From Salinivibrio socompensis S35 (lineage in GTDB: Bacteria; Pseudomonadota; Gammaproteobacteria; Enterobacterales; Vibrionaceae), in contig NZ_AQOD01000021.1 of assembly GCF_000513715.1 (NCBI RefSeq), positions 1 through 35,346 of the forward strand: a DNA stretch of 35,346 bases, read 5' to 3'. This document shows, one piece after another, positions 9,486 through 20,509 of this stretch; the first letter of the stretch is position 1, and every line of letters starts with the position of its first letter. A program made the translations under genes and the position numbers. Below the pieces are notes generated by a model. The model saw only the letters and a program-made list of their open reading frames with translations. It searched no databases and had not been told where the DNA came from.

Positions 9486-9943
9486 ATGTTACGTGGCGTC
9501 AGCGCCATCTCGGTCGATAAAAAAGGGCGACTCGCCCTGCCAACGCGCTATCGCGATCGGTTAATTAACCATTGCGATGGCCAGTTTGTATGCACGATCG
9601 ATCACCAACTCCCTTGCTTGGCGCTGTATCCAGTCCCGGAATGGGAAGTGATAGAGGCGAAATTGTCGCAGTTATCCAGCTTTCAACCTGCAGAACGACG
9701 TTTGCAGCGCTTATTACTCGGCCATGCCTTTGATTGTGACATGGACGGACAAGGTCGCCTATTACTGCCCGCGACGTTACGCCAATATGCCGGGCTAGAG
9801 GGCACAGCGATGCTGGTTGGCCAACTTAATAAATTTGAGATTTGGGACGAGCAGACGTGCAGGCACAAATTCGCCAGGATATGGACACACAGGCGGAATC
9901 AACCCCGATGATCAGTGAGCGGTTAGCCGATCTCTCTCTGTAA
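9486..9943 (+). CDS. mraZ: MraZ, transcriptional repressor of the dcw cluster (one frameshift)
   Basis: MraZ is an AbrB-fold DNA-binding protein that represses its own operon; it forms ring oligomers. Two tandem MraZ/AbrB half-domains are visible, with [13 protein letters not shown] (about 11-23) and [16 protein letters not shown] in the second. The frame breaks at about 9856: WDEQT is followed in the next frame by [14 protein letters not shown] and ends in SERLADLSL. With one base restored the protein has 152 residues, exactly the E. coli length. The stop is TAA at 9941-9943. Confidence 0.93.
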
Positions 9944-9959
9944 AAAATAAAGTGAATGT

Positions 9960-10907
9960 ATGTCAGAACAATATACCATGTTTCCGTCCTATTAAATGAA
10001 TCGGTGGACGGCCTTGCGATTAAACCCGATGGCATTTATGTCGACGGTACCTTTGGTCGCGGCGGTCACTCGCGCCATATTCTCTCGCAACTCGGCGACA
10101 ATGGCCGTTTGTACGCTATTGATCGTGATCCGCGTGCAATTGAAGAGGCCAAGAGCATTGATGATCCGCGCTTCCAAATTATTCATGGGCCTTTTTCCGA
10201 AATAGCATCGTACCTCAGCGAGCGGGATTTAACCGAAAAGGTTGATGGGATCCTCCTTGATTTGGGCGTGTCCTCGCCTCAACTTGACGATCCTAGCCGT
10301 GGTTTTAGTTTTATGCATGATGGCCCGCTTGATATGCGTATGGATCCGAGCACCGGCCAGTCTGCAGCGCAGTGGTTAGAGACCGCGAGTGCCGATGATA
10401 TTGCCTGGGTACTAAAAGTGTTTGGCGAAGAGCGTTTTGCGCGCCGAATTGCCAATGCCATTCTTCGTCATCGTGACGATGAAGAGTCGCCTGCGCTTTC
10501 GACTACAAACCAGCTTGCCAAGTTGATTGATCACGCGGTGCCGTTTAGAGAGAAGAAAAAGCATCCTGCCACCCGCAGCTTTCAAGCGATTCGCATTTAT
10601 ATCAACAGTGAGCTGGATGAAATCGAGCAAGCACTGCAAGGCGCACTCGATAGCTTAGCGCCTCGCGGACGCTTGTCAGTGATCAGCTTCCACTCGTTAG
10701 AAGATCGGATGGTAAAGCGTTTTATCCGTAAGCAAAGTAAAGGGCCGGACGTGCCCAAAGGGGTGCCATTGACCGAAGCGCAGATTGCCGAGCTTGGATC
10801 GGCGGCGATGAAGCTATTGGCAAAGCGATTAAGCCTCGATGGCGGAAGTCGATCTGAATGCGCGTGCCCGTAGCTCTGTGTTAAGAGTGGCGGAGAAATT
10901 AGGATAA
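9960..10907 (+). CDS. rsmH: RsmH, 16S rRNA C1402 N4-methyltransferase (three frameshift sites)
   Basis: RsmH (MraW) adds the N4-methyl group to the same 16S rRNA residue, C1402, that RsmI methylates. The SAM-binding motif [10 protein letters not shown] and the segments [13 protein letters not shown] and [11 protein letters not shown] are clear. I place the start at ATG 9960 (MSEQYT, then HVSVLLNES) with one C missing at about 9977. The ATG at 9956 gives an open frame only by accident of that loss. Near the 3' end two single bases are missing, at about 10813 and 10836. Restoring them gives [19 protein letters not shown] then [15 protein letters not shown], the expected family C-terminus, with the stop at 10905-10907. 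The total is 316 residues (E. coli 313). Confidence 0.92.
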
Positions 10908-10910
10908 CGC

Positions 10911-11240
10911 ATGGAACCGCGTCCCAGCCTCGCCAAGCAGATACGTCAGGATTTACTGGCGCTCGGTAAGTTGCCATTGGGGTTACTGCTGGCGGTATTG
11001 GTTTCTGCGATAGCCGTAGTGTCCATGACCCAATCAACACGCAATTTGATTGCCAAACAGGACGCCCTATTGGATCAGCGTGAAACCCTTGAAGTGGAAT
11101 GGCGCAATCAGTTGTTAGAGGAAAATGCGTTGTCTGAGCATAGCCATGTCGAATCCGTGGCGCGTCAGTCTTTTGATATGATTCGCCCAACCCGTGATAA
11201 CGAAGTCATTGTTAAGCGATCTTTGAGTAACGACCGGTGA
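10911..11240 (+). CDS. ftsL: FtsL, divisome bitopic membrane protein
   Basis: FtsL forms a coiled-coil complex with FtsB and FtsQ and activates FtsWI. It has 109 residues (E. coli 121). The layout is a short cytoplasmic tail, one transmembrane helix (about 22-39), then a periplasmic heptad region (about 45-80) with the conserved VEWRNQLLEENAL. The C-terminal segment DMIRPTRDNEVIVK is typical of the family. The ATG is 3 bp after the rsmH stop, and the TGA overlaps the GTG start of ftsI by 4 bp. Confidence 0.94.
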   Translation: MEPRPSLAKQIRQDLLALGKLPLGLLLAVLVSAIAVVSMTQSTRNLIAKQDALLDQRETLEVEWRNQLLEENALSEHSHVESVARQSFDMIRPTRDNEVIVKRSLSNDR

Positions 11241-13002
11241 AAAAACGTTCTAATCAGTCAGCCAATCGCCGTACACCTAAAGCGCCACCGATACTGATTC
11301 AGTGGCGCTTTGGCCTTGTCTGCGTATTTATTAGCTTAGCGTTGGTCGCCTTGGTCGCACGTGCCGCTTTTATCCAAGTGATTGAACCGGATCGATTACG
11401 TCATGAAGGGACCTGCGCTCAATACGTACCGAACAGATGCATTCAGCGCGTGGCATGATCACTGACCGTCAAGGTGAGGCGCTCGCGATCAGCGTCCCCG
11501 TTCAAGCCGTATGGGCCGATCCTGTTACCGTGTTTAAGCATCAAGGATTAAAAAATGTCGATCGTTGGCACGCGCTCGCGGATGTATTAGGACTCGATCG
11601 GCAAGCCTTGATTGATAAAATTCAAGCCAATCGTCAGCGGCGTTTTATCTATTTGCAGCGCCAAGTGCGTCCAGCCATGGCCGCGTACGTCAATAAGCTT
11701 GAGTTACCCGGTGTGGGATTGAAAGCTGAGTCTCGCCGCTTTTATCCTAGCGCGGAGGTGAGTGCGCATCTTGTGGGAATGACCGGTATTGATGGTCATG
11801 GCTTAGAAGGGATTGAGCGTCGGTTTGATGATTGGCTTGCCGGTGAACACGGTAAACGCACCGTGCGCAAAGACCGGTTTGGTCGTGTCGTGGAGCATAT
11901 TGCCACCGAAGATAAAAAAGAAGGGCAACCGCTGACCCTAAGTATTGACCAACGTTTACAAGCCATCGCCTATCGTGCCATTAAACAAGCGGTCGCCGAT
12001 TACCGCGCTACGTCAGGCTCCTTGGTCATGGTGGATGTGAAGACCGGTGAAGTGATGGCCATGGTCAACGCCCCCTCTTATAACCCTAATAATCGCAGCT
12101 CCCTCAAAAGCTTTAACATGCGTAACCGCGCGATTACTGATGTGTTTGAGCCCGGCTCAACCATGAAGCCTTTTGTGGTGCTGACCGCGTTAGAAAACGG
12201 TGTCGCCGATATGGATACCGTGATCGATACCGGTAACGGCATTATGCAAATCGGTGGCAGTCGCGTCCGTGACGTCTCAAAAGTCGGTAAGGCTAACCTC
12301 GCTCGTATCCTCAAAAAATCCAGTAATATCGGCGTGAGTAAACTTTCATTAGCGATGCCTGTGGAAACCTTACTGGGTGAGTATGGCAGCTTTGGCTTAG
12401 GCACTAGCACAGGCGTGGAGCTGGTCGGCGAATCGGTGGGGCATTTCCCTTCTCGACGCCGTTGGTCAGACTTTGAACGTGCTACCTTGGCGTTTGGTTA
12501 TGGCTTATCGGTCACGCCGACTCAGCTTGTGCGCGCTTATGCCACGCTGGGGTCGTTGGGCATTAATCGGCCACTGAGTATTTTAAAGCGTGAAGGCGTG
12601 ACAGAAGGCAAGCAAGTTGCCTCGCGCGAAAACGCCTACAAAGTACTGCAAATGCTAGAAGGGGTGACCCAAGAGGGCGGAAGTGCGCGTCGTGCTGCTG
12701 TTGATGGTTATCGTGTGGGCGCCAAAACAGGGACGGCGAAAGTGGCTGTCGCCGGTGGCTATGGCGATGAATATATCGGTTATACCGCTGGGCTGGCCCC
12801 TATCAGTGATCCTAAATTGGCCATGGTCGTCGTCATTAACGAGCCGCAAGGTGATAAATATTACGGCGGTCAGGTTGCGGCGCCAGTGTTTTCGAGCGTG
12901 ATGAAAAGCGCACTCCAAATTTTAAACATTGCACCGGATGCCGGTACGGGTCCGGCGTTGCAAGTGGCAAAGCATGCAAATGAAGTGAATGGCAATGAAT
13001 GA
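11237..13002 (+). CDS. ftsI: FtsI (PBP3), septal peptidoglycan transpeptidase (one frameshift)
   Basis: FtsI cross-links septal peptidoglycan and is the partner of FtsW; it is a beta-lactam target. It has a short cytoplasmic tail, one membrane helix (about residues 25-45), a pedestal domain starting ARGMITDRQGEALA, and the transpeptidase domain. The catalytic motifs are STMK (Ser308), SSN and KTGTAK. The frame breaks at a G-run at 11408-11410: RHEGTCAQ should read RHEGDLRSIRTEQMHSARG, with one G missing. The corrected length is 588 residues, identical to E. coli PBP3. The start GTG overlaps ftsL by 4 bp. The stop lies 14 bp inside murE. Confidence 0.95.
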
Positions 13003-14461
13003 TTTAAACCAATGGCTGAGCCCTTGGCTGGCAGATGTGCCATCGATGCCGGTAAGGCATCTCTCCTTGGATAGCCGCGAAATCGGTGAAGGCGACGTCT
13101 TCGTGGCGATAAAAGGCCACCAGGTTGATGGGCGGCAGTTTATCGATACCGCGATTCAGGCGGGTGCTGTGGCTGTGGTGCAGCAAGCGGAGCAAAATGC
13201 GGTGCAGTGGTATCAGAATGTACCGCTCATCAGTTTATGCGCCTTACCTGCTTCCTTATCGGCATTAGCCGCGCGTTTTTATCAGCACCCGCAACAGCAC
13301 ATGGGCATGATTGGCGTGACCGGCACCAATGGCAAAACCACGGTGTCGCAACTGATTGCTCAGTGGCTTGATGCCTTGGGTGAGCGGACTGCGGTGATGG
13401 GCACCACCGGGAATGGTTTTATTGGCCAGCTGGAAGCGGCAGAAAACACCACGGGGGATGCGATTCGTATCCAAGCTCATCTTGCGGATTTTGCCCAGCA
13501 AGGTGCACACCATGTTGCGATGGAAGTGTCTTCACATGGCTTAGTACAAGGGCGAGTCGCGAGCCTTGAATTGGATGCGGCCGTGTTTACCAATTTAAGC
13601 CACGATCACCTTGATTATCATGGCACCTTAGACGCCTACGCGGCGGCGAAAAAGCAACTGTTTGCTTTAGGCGCACCGCATAAAGTAATTAATGCGGACG
13701 ATGCCGTAGGTCGCATATGGCTTCAACAGTGGCCTGACGCGGTTGCCGTTGCCATGCAGCCCGCATCGCTCAGTGATCACGCGGGCCAATTTGTCTTGGC
13801 GCGGTCGGTGACCTATACCACAGAAGGCGTCTGTGTCGGTATTGATTCTTCTTGGGGCCAAGGAGACATTCATGCGGCGTTAGTGGGTGATTTTAATGTC
13901 AGCAATTTATTGGTGAGCCTGGCGACTTTACTGAGGCTGGGGTATCCGCTACCGGCATTGTTGGCGAGCAGTCAGCAGCTACAAGCTGTCATCGGGCGCA
14001 TGGAGGTTTTTCTTGCGCCTGACAAACCGACAGTGGTGGTTGACTATGCTCACACGCCCGACGCGCTTGAGAAAGCACTTCTGGCCTTACGACGTCACTG
14101 CCAAGGAAAACTTTGGTGTGTGTTTGGCTGTGGCGGTGATCGTGATACGCGCAAACGCCCATTGATGGCCCGAGTGGCTGAGCAGCATGCTGATAAGGTG
14201 GTGCTGACCAATGATAACCCGCGTCGTGAAGCTCCTGAATCGATCACGCAAGATATGTTAGTAGGATTGCAGGTCCCCGAACGCGTGTGGGTAGAACATG
14301 ATCGCGCCCAAGCCGTGACACAGGTTATCCAGCAAGCGCACGCTAACGACATTGTATTGATCGCAGGCAAGGGCCACGAAGATTATCAAGTGCTTGCGCA
14401 CGGTAAGATCCATTACTCTGACCGAGAGACGGTTGCGGCGCGACTCAAGGAGTTATCATGA
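12989..14461 (+). CDS. murE: MurE, UDP-MurNAc-tripeptide ligase (meso-DAP adding)
   Basis: MurE adds the third stem-peptide residue to UDP-MurNAc-L-Ala-D-Glu with ATP. It has 490 residues (E. coli 495), intact. The ATP loop is GTNGKTT (112-118). The substrate motif DNPR (409-412) marks specificity for meso-diaminopimelate and not lysine, as expected for a Gram-negative wall. The start may be Met1 (12989) or Met3 (12995); both overlap the end of ftsI. The last bases overlap murF in an ATGA junction. Confidence 0.97.
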   Translation: MAMNDLNQWLSPWLADVPSMPVRHLSLDSREIGEGDVFVAIKGHQVDGRQFIDTAIQAGAVAVVQQAEQNAVQWYQNVPLISLCALPASLSALAARFYQHPQQHMGMIGVTGTNGKTTVSQLIAQWLDALGERTAVMGTTGNGFIGQLEAAENTTGDAIRIQAHLADFAQQGAHHVAMEVSSHGLVQGRVASLELDAAVFTNLSHDHLDYHGTLDAYAAAKKQLFALGAPHKVINADDAVGRIWLQQWPDAVAVAMQPASLSDHAGQFVLARSVTYTTEGVCVGIDSSWGQGDIHAALVGDFNVSNLLVSLATLLRLGYPLPALLASSQQLQAVIGRMEVFLAPDKPTVVVDYAHTPDALEKALLALRRHCQGKLWCVFGCGGDRDTRKRPLMARVAEQHADKVVLTNDNPRREAPESITQDMLVGLQVPERVWVEHDRAQAVTQVIQQAHANDIVLIAGKGHEDYQVLAHGKIHYSDRETVAARLKELS

Positions 14462-15825
14462 TTCGGACACCCCTCAGGATATTGGCGAATGCGATAGGGG
14501 CTAGCGTGTGTCATTTCGATCGTGTATCGGATACGCAACCGATCGATGCCATTACCACAGACACGCGTGAGCTGGAGGCAGGCGCGCTGTTTGTGGCGCT
14601 CAACGGTGATCGTTTTGATGGTCACGATTTTGCCGCGCAAGCAAAAGCGTCAGGCGCCGCCGCCATGGTGGTTTCTCGCCAATTAGACATAGACATTCCC
14701 CAGCTGCTGGTGGACGACACGCATGTCGCCCTTGGCCAGCTTGGCGCATGGGTAAAAAGCCAGTGCCAGGTGCCGACCATTGCGATCACCGGCAGCTGTG
14801 GTAAGACCACGGTCAAACAAATGTTAGCGTCGATCCTGGCACAGAAAGGGCCCACGTTATCGACGGCAGGTAACTTTAATAATGATATTGGCGTGCCGCT
14901 GACGTTGTTTCGTCTCACACCTGCCCATCACTATGCGGTGATAGAACTTGGCGCCAACCATATTGGTGAAATTGCTTATACCACATCATTGGTGAAGCCC
15001 GATATTGCCATGGTCACTAACTTGGCGGCAGCGCACCTCGAAGGGTTCGGCTCGTTAGACGGCGTGGCCGTTGCCAAAGGCGAAATCTATCAAGGCCTGC
15101 CAAAAGAGGGTATCGCGCTGATTAATCAGGGCAGTCACGGTGGCGACAAATGGGACGCGGTTCTGGCAGATAAGCAGGTAATTGCGGTGTCAGACACCCA
15201 AGCGGCCCCTCTGACTGTGCTGGAAAGTATCCTGACAGAGACGGGCTGTTATCAGATCACGCTGAGTGACGGACTACGCCAACAGACAGTGACGCTGCCT
15301 TTACCCGGTAAGCACAATATCATCAATGCGCTAATGGCCGGTTGTGCGGCGATGCAGTTACCTGGCGTGAGCTTGGTGGATGTCATTGCTGGGCTTGAGG
15401 CGGTAGAAAACGTCGCAGGACGCACGCAAGTGAGTGAGCCTCGCCCAGGGCTACGCCTGATTGATGATACCTATAACGCCAGTGTCCCGGCGATGAAATC
15501 TGCCATTGACGTACTGGCCAGCTATCCAGGGGAGCGCTGGTTAATTATCGGTGATATGGCAGAGCTGGGCGAATACAGTGAACAAATGCACCGTGACGTC
15601 GGCGAACATGCAGCGCAAGCGGCTGTTAGCCACGTATTCACAACCGGACGCGATAGCCGTGTGATCAGCGAACGCTGTGGCGGTGATCATTTTGAGAGTA
15701 AAGAGGCGCTGATTGCGCACGTAGTAGCCATGATGAAAACACAAACACCTAACACGATACTGATTAAAGGCGCCCGAGGAATGGCGATGGAAGCGGTCGT
15801 TGCCGCAATCAAGGAGGCTTGCTAA
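14458..15825 (+). CDS. murF: MurF, UDP-MurNAc-tripeptide:D-Ala-D-Ala ligase
   Basis: MurF attaches D-Ala-D-Ala to the UDP-MurNAc-tripeptide, the last cytoplasmic peptide step. It has 455 residues (E. coli 452), intact. It shows the Mur-ligase ATP loop GSCGKTT (112-118), the central-domain segment [10 protein letters not shown] and the C-terminal domain start [14 protein letters not shown]. The ATG overlaps the murE stop by 4 bp (ATGA). No ddl gene for making D-Ala-D-Ala is found in this cluster. Confidence 0.97.
   Translation: MIRTPLRILANAIGASVCHFDRVSDTQPIDAITTDTRELEAGALFVALNGDRFDGHDFAAQAKASGAAAMVVSRQLDIDIPQLLVDDTHVALGQLGAWVKSQCQVPTIAITGSCGKTTVKQMLASILAQKGPTLSTAGNFNNDIGVPLTLFRLTPAHHYAVIELGANHIGEIAYTTSLVKPDIAMVTNLAAAHLEGFGSLDGVAVAKGEIYQGLPKEGIALINQGSHGGDKWDAVLADKQVIAVSDTQAAPLTVLESILTETGCYQITLSDGLRQQTVTLPLPGKHNIINALMAGCAAMQLPGVSLVDVIAGLEAVENVAGRTQVSEPRPGLRLIDDTYNASVPAMKSAIDVLASYPGERWLIIGDMAELGEYSEQMHRDVGEHAAQAAVSHVFTTGRDSRVISERCGGDHFESKEALIAHVVAMMKTQTPNTILIKGARGMAMEAVVAAIKEAC
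15811..15817 (+). promoter_or_regulatory. Shine-Dalgarno of mraY
   Basis: AAGGAGG lies inside the end of murF, 7 nt before the ATG at 15825. This strong site decides the mraY start: the upstream in-frame TTG at 15819 has no suitable spacing. Confidence 0.85.
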
Positions 15826-16907
15826 TGCTTTTATGGTTAGCGGAAGTACTACAAAACCTTTTGCCCTCAATGCGCTTATTTGAATACCTGTCATTCCGCG
15901 CCATTGTCAGCGCACTGACGGCATTACTTTTCTCTCTTTGGGCCGGTCCGCGTTTAATTCGACGTTTACAGTCGATGCAGATTGGTCAAGTTGTTCGTGA
16001 GGAAGGGCCTGAGTCTCACTTTAGCAAACGCGGCACACCGACGATGGGCGGGGTGCTAATTGTCGCTGCTATCAGTTTAACCGTTTTGTTGTGGGCCGAT
16101 TTATCCAATCCTTATGTCTGGGCAGTAATGGTAGTACTACTGGGTTACGGAGCGATTGGCTTTGTCGATGACTACCGGAAGGTGGTGCGCAAAAATACCG
16201 ATGGGTTAGTGGCCCGCTGGAAGTACTTTTGGCAATCAGCGATCGCACTTGGGGTGGCGTTCGCGCTTTATGCGCATGGCCATGACACGGCGGCGACCCA
16301 ACTAGTGGTGCCTTTCTTTAAAGAGGTGATGCCCCAGCTTGGCCTGTTTTATATTGTCTTTACCTACTTTGTCATTGTCGGGACCAGCAATGCGGTGAAC
16401 CTCACCGATGGCTTGGATGGCTTGGCCATTTTGCCAACAGTGATGGTTGCCGGCGGCTTTGCCTTTATTGCTTGGGCGACTGGTAACGTCAATTTCGCCA
16501 GCTACCTGCATATTCCGTATATCGAATACAGCAGTGAGTTAGTGGTGGTCTGCGCGGCGATTGTCGGTGCGGGACTGGGCTTTTTGTGGTTTAACACCTA
16601 TCCGGCGCAAGTGTTTATGGGCGATGTGGGTTCATTGGCGTTAGGCGGCGCATTGGGCACGATCGCGGTGCTGGTCCGTCAAGAATTGCTATTGATCATC
16701 ATGGGCGGCGTGTTCGTGATGGAAACCATCTCAGTGATCTTGCAGGTTGGATCGTACAAACTGCGGGGACAACGGATTTTTCGTATGGCGCCGATTCACC
16801 ACCATTATGAGTTGAAAGGCTGGCCAGAGCCTCGAGTGATCGTGCGGTTTTGGATCATTTCTTTGATGCTGGTGTTGATCGCTCTAGCTACCTTGAAGGT
16901 CCGTTAA
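15825..16907 (+). CDS. mraY: MraY, phospho-MurNAc-pentapeptide transferase (lipid I synthase)
   Basis: MraY transfers phospho-MurNAc-pentapeptide from UDP to undecaprenyl phosphate, forming lipid I in the inner membrane. It has 360 residues, exactly as in E. coli, with about ten membrane helices. Catalytic and signature segments are present: [10 protein letters not shown] (67-76), GFVDDYRK with Asp115/Asp116, [25 protein letters not shown] and [12 protein letters not shown]. The ATG overlaps the murF stop (TAATG), and the N-terminus MLLWLAE resembles E. coli MLVWLAE. Confidence 0.97.
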   Translation: MLLWLAEVLQNLLPSMRLFEYLSFRAIVSALTALLFSLWAGPRLIRRLQSMQIGQVVREEGPESHFSKRGTPTMGGVLIVAAISLTVLLWADLSNPYVWAVMVVLLGYGAIGFVDDYRKVVRKNTDGLVARWKYFWQSAIALGVAFALYAHGHDTAATQLVVPFFKEVMPQLGLFYIVFTYFVIVGTSNAVNLTDGLDGLAILPTVMVAGGFAFIAWATGNVNFASYLHIPYIEYSSELVVVCAAIVGAGLGFLWFNTYPAQVFMGDVGSLALGGALGTIAVLVRQELLLIIMGGVFVMETISVILQVGSYKLRGQRIFRMAPIHHHYELKGWPEPRVIVRFWIISLMLVLIALATLKVR

Positions 16908-16909
16908 TC

Positions 16910-18244
16910 ATGACGCAATCAGGCCACCGAACATTAACCGAGTTTAAGCATATCGTGGTGATGGGGCTGGGGATCACCGGTCTTTCAGTGGTCAACTTTA
17001 TTGCTCGCTATCATCCTGACGCCATTATTCGAGTGATGGATTCGCGTCAATCACCACCGGGTGAGGAACAGCTGCCAGAGACAGTCGTACGACACACGGG
17101 AAGTTGGCATCCGGCTTGGCTAGCGTCAGCCGACTTGGTGGTGATTAACCCCGGTATTTCGCTTACCACGCCAGCCTTGGATCCTGTCCATGCAGCGGGC
17201 ACGCCAATTGTCGGTGATATCGAACTCTTCGCTTGGTACTGCGATAAGCCCGTCGTTGCCATTACAGGCTCAAATGGCAAAAGTACGGTCACGGCGTTGG
17301 TGGGAGAAATGGCGAAAGCTGACGGCATCAATGTGGGCGTGGGCGGTAATATCGGTGTGGCAGCTCTGGACTTGCTCGATAAAGGCCACGATCTCTATGT
17401 GCTAGAGCTGTCCAGCTTTCAATTGGAAACCACCTATTCATTGACCCTTGAGGGTGCCGCTTTTTTGAACTTTTCAGAAGATCACATGGATAGGTATCAA
17501 AGCTTGGCGGATTATCGTGCGGCGAAATGTCGTATTTTCGCGCATGCGACCACTCTGATTGGCAATGCGGATGATGCACAGACGCACATTGACGCCGCCA
17601 TGTGTCTGTTTGGTTTTGACCAAGGCGATTATTGTTTATGCACCAATGAGGGGCAAGCGTGGTTATCGGTGCGCGGAAAGCCAGTACTTCCGGTCTCTTC
17701 ATTGAGCCTCGTTGGTCGGCATAATGTGGCAAACAGCTTAGCGGCGATGGCATTGGCTGACAGTGTTGGGGTGAGCCAACCAGGACAAATCACCGCATTG
17801 CGCGCTTATGCTGGGCTTGAACATCGTTGTCAGAAAGTGGCGGAGCATCAAGGCGTCATGTGGGTCAATGACTCTAAAGCGACCAATGTTGCCAGTACCT
17901 TAGCAGCGCTTGATGGGCTTGAGGTAAGTGGTTACTTACACTTGTTATTGGGCGGGGATGGTAAAGGCGCAGACTTTAGTGCCTTGCAGCCTGCACTCGC
18001 CAAGTTACCTGTCAGACTTTACTGTTTTGGTAAAGACCAAGCCCAGTTAGCTGCACTGGACGCGTCCGCTCAATGCGTTGAGACGCTGCAACAGGCCATT
18101 GATGCCGCGGCAACAACCGCAACGGATGGCGACATGGTATTGTTATCGCCGGCGTGTTCAAGCTTGGATCAATTTACCAATTTCGCTGCCCGTGGCCAGG
18201 CGTTTGTTACGGGCGTTGAGTCTGTTATCGCGAGGCGGTTATGA
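16910..18244 (+). CDS. murD: MurD, UDP-MurNAc-L-Ala:D-Glu ligase
   Basis: MurD adds D-glutamate to UDP-MurNAc-L-Ala. It has 444 residues (E. coli 438), intact. Visible are the N-terminal UDP-binding Rossmann domain ([12 protein letters not shown], 16-27), the ATP loop GSNGKST (120-126), the segment [10 protein letters not shown], and HRCQKVAE with VNDSKATN in the C-terminal region. The ATG at 16910 lies 2 bp after the mraY stop. The frame is open further upstream inside mraY, but that part is not family-like. The end overlaps ftsW by 4 bp (ATGA). Confidence 0.96.
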   Translation: MTQSGHRTLTEFKHIVVMGLGITGLSVVNFIARYHPDAIIRVMDSRQSPPGEEQLPETVVRHTGSWHPAWLASADLVVINPGISLTTPALDPVHAAGTPIVGDIELFAWYCDKPVVAITGSNGKSTVTALVGEMAKADGINVGVGGNIGVAALDLLDKGHDLYVLELSSFQLETTYSLTLEGAAFLNFSEDHMDRYQSLADYRAAKCRIFAHATTLIGNADDAQTHIDAAMCLFGFDQGDYCLCTNEGQAWLSVRGKPVLPVSSLSLVGRHNVANSLAAMALADSVGVSQPGQITALRAYAGLEHRCQKVAEHQGVMWVNDSKATNVASTLAALDGLEVSGYLHLLLGGDGKGADFSALQPALAKLPVRLYCFGKDQAQLAALDASAQCVETLQQAIDAAATTATDGDMVLLSPACSSLDQFTNFAARGQAFVTGVESVIARRL

Positions 18245-19446
18245 CAGTACGTGCCTTGCCTAAATATTGTTGGCAGTGGCTACGCACTCCGTCACCTGGG
18301 GTACTGTACGACCGCCAATTGGTGTGGACCTCATTGCTGCTTATGGTGATTGGCCTTGTGATGGTTACCTCGGCCTCGATCCCCGTTGGGTTACGATTGG
18401 CGGATGCGCCGTTTTTGTTTGCCAAACGCCATGCCTTTTATTTGATGGTTGCCATGGTGGCGGTGGTGGCAGTGATGTATATCCCTGTCAAACTCTGGCA
18501 ACGCTACAGCGGCTATATGCTATTGGTCTCATCGATTCTCTTACTAGCGGTCTTGGTGGTGGGTCGCTCTGTCAATGGTGCCGTGCGGTGGATTTCTATC
18601 GCGGGGATCAATATCCAACCGGCCGAGATTGCCAAGTTATCTTTGTTTGTCTTTTTAGCCGGGTATCTTGTGCGCCGCCATGGTGAAGTCCGTGAACATT
18701 TTCGTGGCTTTGCCAAACCGCTGGCTGTTTTACTGTTATTTGCTGGCTTATTACTGGTGCAACCGGATTTAGGGTCAGTGGTGGTGATGTTTGTGACCAC
18801 CGTGGGTATGTTGTTTATGGCTGGTGCTAAATTGTGGCAGTTTATTGCACTGTTGATCACGGGTCTCACCTTGGTCGCAGGCTTAATCATTGCCGAACCT
18901 TACCGCGTACGGCGTGTTACTGCGTTTTTAGACCCCTGGCAAGACCCGTTTGGGAGCGGTTATCAGCTGACCCAATCATTGATGGCATTTGGGCGCGGCG
19001 GTTGGTTTGGGCAAGGGTTGGGAAATTCGATTCAAAAGTTAGAATATTTGCCGGAAGCCCACACCGACTTTGTGTTTGCTGTCATTGCCGAGGAACTCGG
19101 GCTTGTCGGTGTGAGTCTAATTCTATGTTTTATTTTTTTCCTCGTCTTCAAAGCGCTTTTTATTGGCAAACGCTGTCTTGAACAAAGTCAGTTATTCGGT
19201 GGTTTTTTAGCCTTTGGCATCGGTATTTGGTTCGCCTTTCAAACCATGGTTAATGTTGGTGCGGCGGCGGGGATGTTGCCGACCAAGGGGTTAACCTTGC
19301 CGTTGATCAGTTACGGGGGATCGAGCTTGGTGATTATGGCGGTGGCGGTGGCATTGTTGCTGCGTATTGATCATGAATACCGTTTAGCCACGTCCCAAGC
19401 GCACCAAAAAACCCCTTATCAAGGTAAAAATCATAAATATGACTAA
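18241..19446 (+). CDS. ftsW: FtsW, septal peptidoglycan polymerase (SEDS family)
   Basis: FtsW is the SEDS glycosyltransferase that polymerises lipid II at the septum together with FtsI. It has 401 residues (E. coli 414), intact, with about ten membrane helices. The SEDS signatures are present: [19 protein letters not shown], the [14 protein letters not shown] segment containing the conserved loop acid, and [13 protein letters not shown] near the C-terminus. It overlaps murD by 4 bp and murG by 8 bp. Confidence 0.96.
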   Translation: MTVRALPKYCWQWLRTPSPGVLYDRQLVWTSLLLMVIGLVMVTSASIPVGLRLADAPFLFAKRHAFYLMVAMVAVVAVMYIPVKLWQRYSGYMLLVSSILLLAVLVVGRSVNGAVRWISIAGINIQPAEIAKLSLFVFLAGYLVRRHGEVREHFRGFAKPLAVLLLFAGLLLVQPDLGSVVVMFVTTVGMLFMAGAKLWQFIALLITGLTLVAGLIIAEPYRVRRVTAFLDPWQDPFGSGYQLTQSLMAFGRGGWFGQGLGNSIQKLEYLPEAHTDFVFAVIAEELGLVGVSLILCFIFFLVFKALFIGKRCLEQSQLFGGFLAFGIGIWFAFQTMVNVGAAAGMLPTKGLTLPLISYGGSSLVIMAVAVALLLRIDHEYRLATSQAHQKTPYQGKNHKYD

Positions 19447-20499
19447 AAAACGATTATTAGTGATGGCCGGCGGGACCGGTGGCCATGTATTTCCCGGCCT
19501 TGCGGTTGCCCAGTTTTAGAAAAGCAGGGATGGGAAATCGTGTTGGCTGGGTACAGCTGATCGTATGGAAGCCGAACTCGTTCCCAAATATGGCATCGAG
19601 ATCGCATTTATTCGCGTCAAAGGCTTGATTGGATCCGGCTGATGCGCAAGCTACGAGCCCCTTGGATGATCGTCAGTGCCATTTGGCAGGCACGCCAAGT
19701 GATTAAACGCGTTAAGCCCGATGCGGTCTTGGGAATGGGCGGTTATGTCAGTGGTCCAGGTGGCATTGCCGCTTGGCTGAGTGGTGTGCCCGTGATCCTC
19801 CATGAGCAAAATGCCGTGGCGGGACTGACCAATAAGTGGTTAGCGAAGGTAGCAAAGCAAGTATTACAAGCATTTCCGGGCGCATTTGATGGGCAACCTG
19901 TGGTGGGGAACCCCGTACGTCGAGATGTGTGTGACCTCCCGGATCCCGCGCAACGATTTGGGGAGCGTCAGGGGGCACTGCGTGTTTTGGTGATGGGTGG
20001 CAGCCAAGGCGCGCGCATCCTCAATCAAACGGTGCCGGAGGCTATGGCGTTGGTTGAGCAGTCGGTGACAGTGCGTCACCAAGCCGGAAAAAATAATGCG
20101 GATCAGACCCTGGCCGCTTATCGATACGCCGGCATGGTTGATGTTGATGTCAGTGAGTTTATTGATGATGTGGCCGAGGCCTACGCCTGGGCGGATGTGG
20201 TGATTTGTCGAAGTGGCGCGCTCACCGTGTCTGAGTTAGCGGCGGCGGGCGTGGGAGCGATTTTTGTGCCTTTCATGCATGCGGATCGACAGCAGGCGCT
20301 CAATGGTGATTATCTGGTGGAGCGTAATGCGGCGCTAATGATTGAGCAGCCGTCACTGACTGCCCTCTCATTAGCGGAGACAGTTAATCGTTTAGACCGC
20401 CACCGTTTGTTAGCGATGGCAGTGGCGGCGCGTGACGCTGCCATTATTGATGCAGATGCCCGCGTTGCGGATGTTATTACCGCACACGCAAACAAATAG
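19439..20499 (+). CDS. murG: MurG, lipid II synthase (N-terminal frameshifts)
   Basis: MurG transfers GlcNAc from UDP-GlcNAc to lipid I at the inner face of the membrane. The start [20 protein letters not shown] is unmistakable. Three indels follow: one base missing at about 19516 (AVAQ, then LEKQGWEIV), one extra T at about 19543 (then [17 protein letters not shown]), and one base missing at about 19640 (GLIGSG, then LMRKLRAPW). From there the frame is clean, with [37 protein letters not shown] and [10 protein letters not shown]. The corrected length is 353 residues (E. coli 355). murG is essential and single-copy in relatives, so these breaks are almost surely sequence errors. Confidence 0.94.
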
Positions 20500-20509
20500 A
20501 GAACAGATA

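Noticed and set aside
9956-9962. ATG at 9956 as the rsmH start
   Set aside because: Its frame gives [11 protein letters not shown] only because a C is missing at ~9977; the ATG at 9960 gives MSEQYT-HVSVLL, similar to known RsmH N-termini.
11237-11458. Separate short N-terminal protein before ftsI
   Set aside because: It is the true FtsI N-terminus (membrane helix) cut off by a one-base loss; the next frame continues it at the expected residue.
19439-19517. Programmed frameshifting in murG, ftsA or the pil genes
   Set aside because: No slippery heptamer with a downstream structure is apparent, several shifts occur per gene and in both directions, and relatives encode these proteins in single frames.
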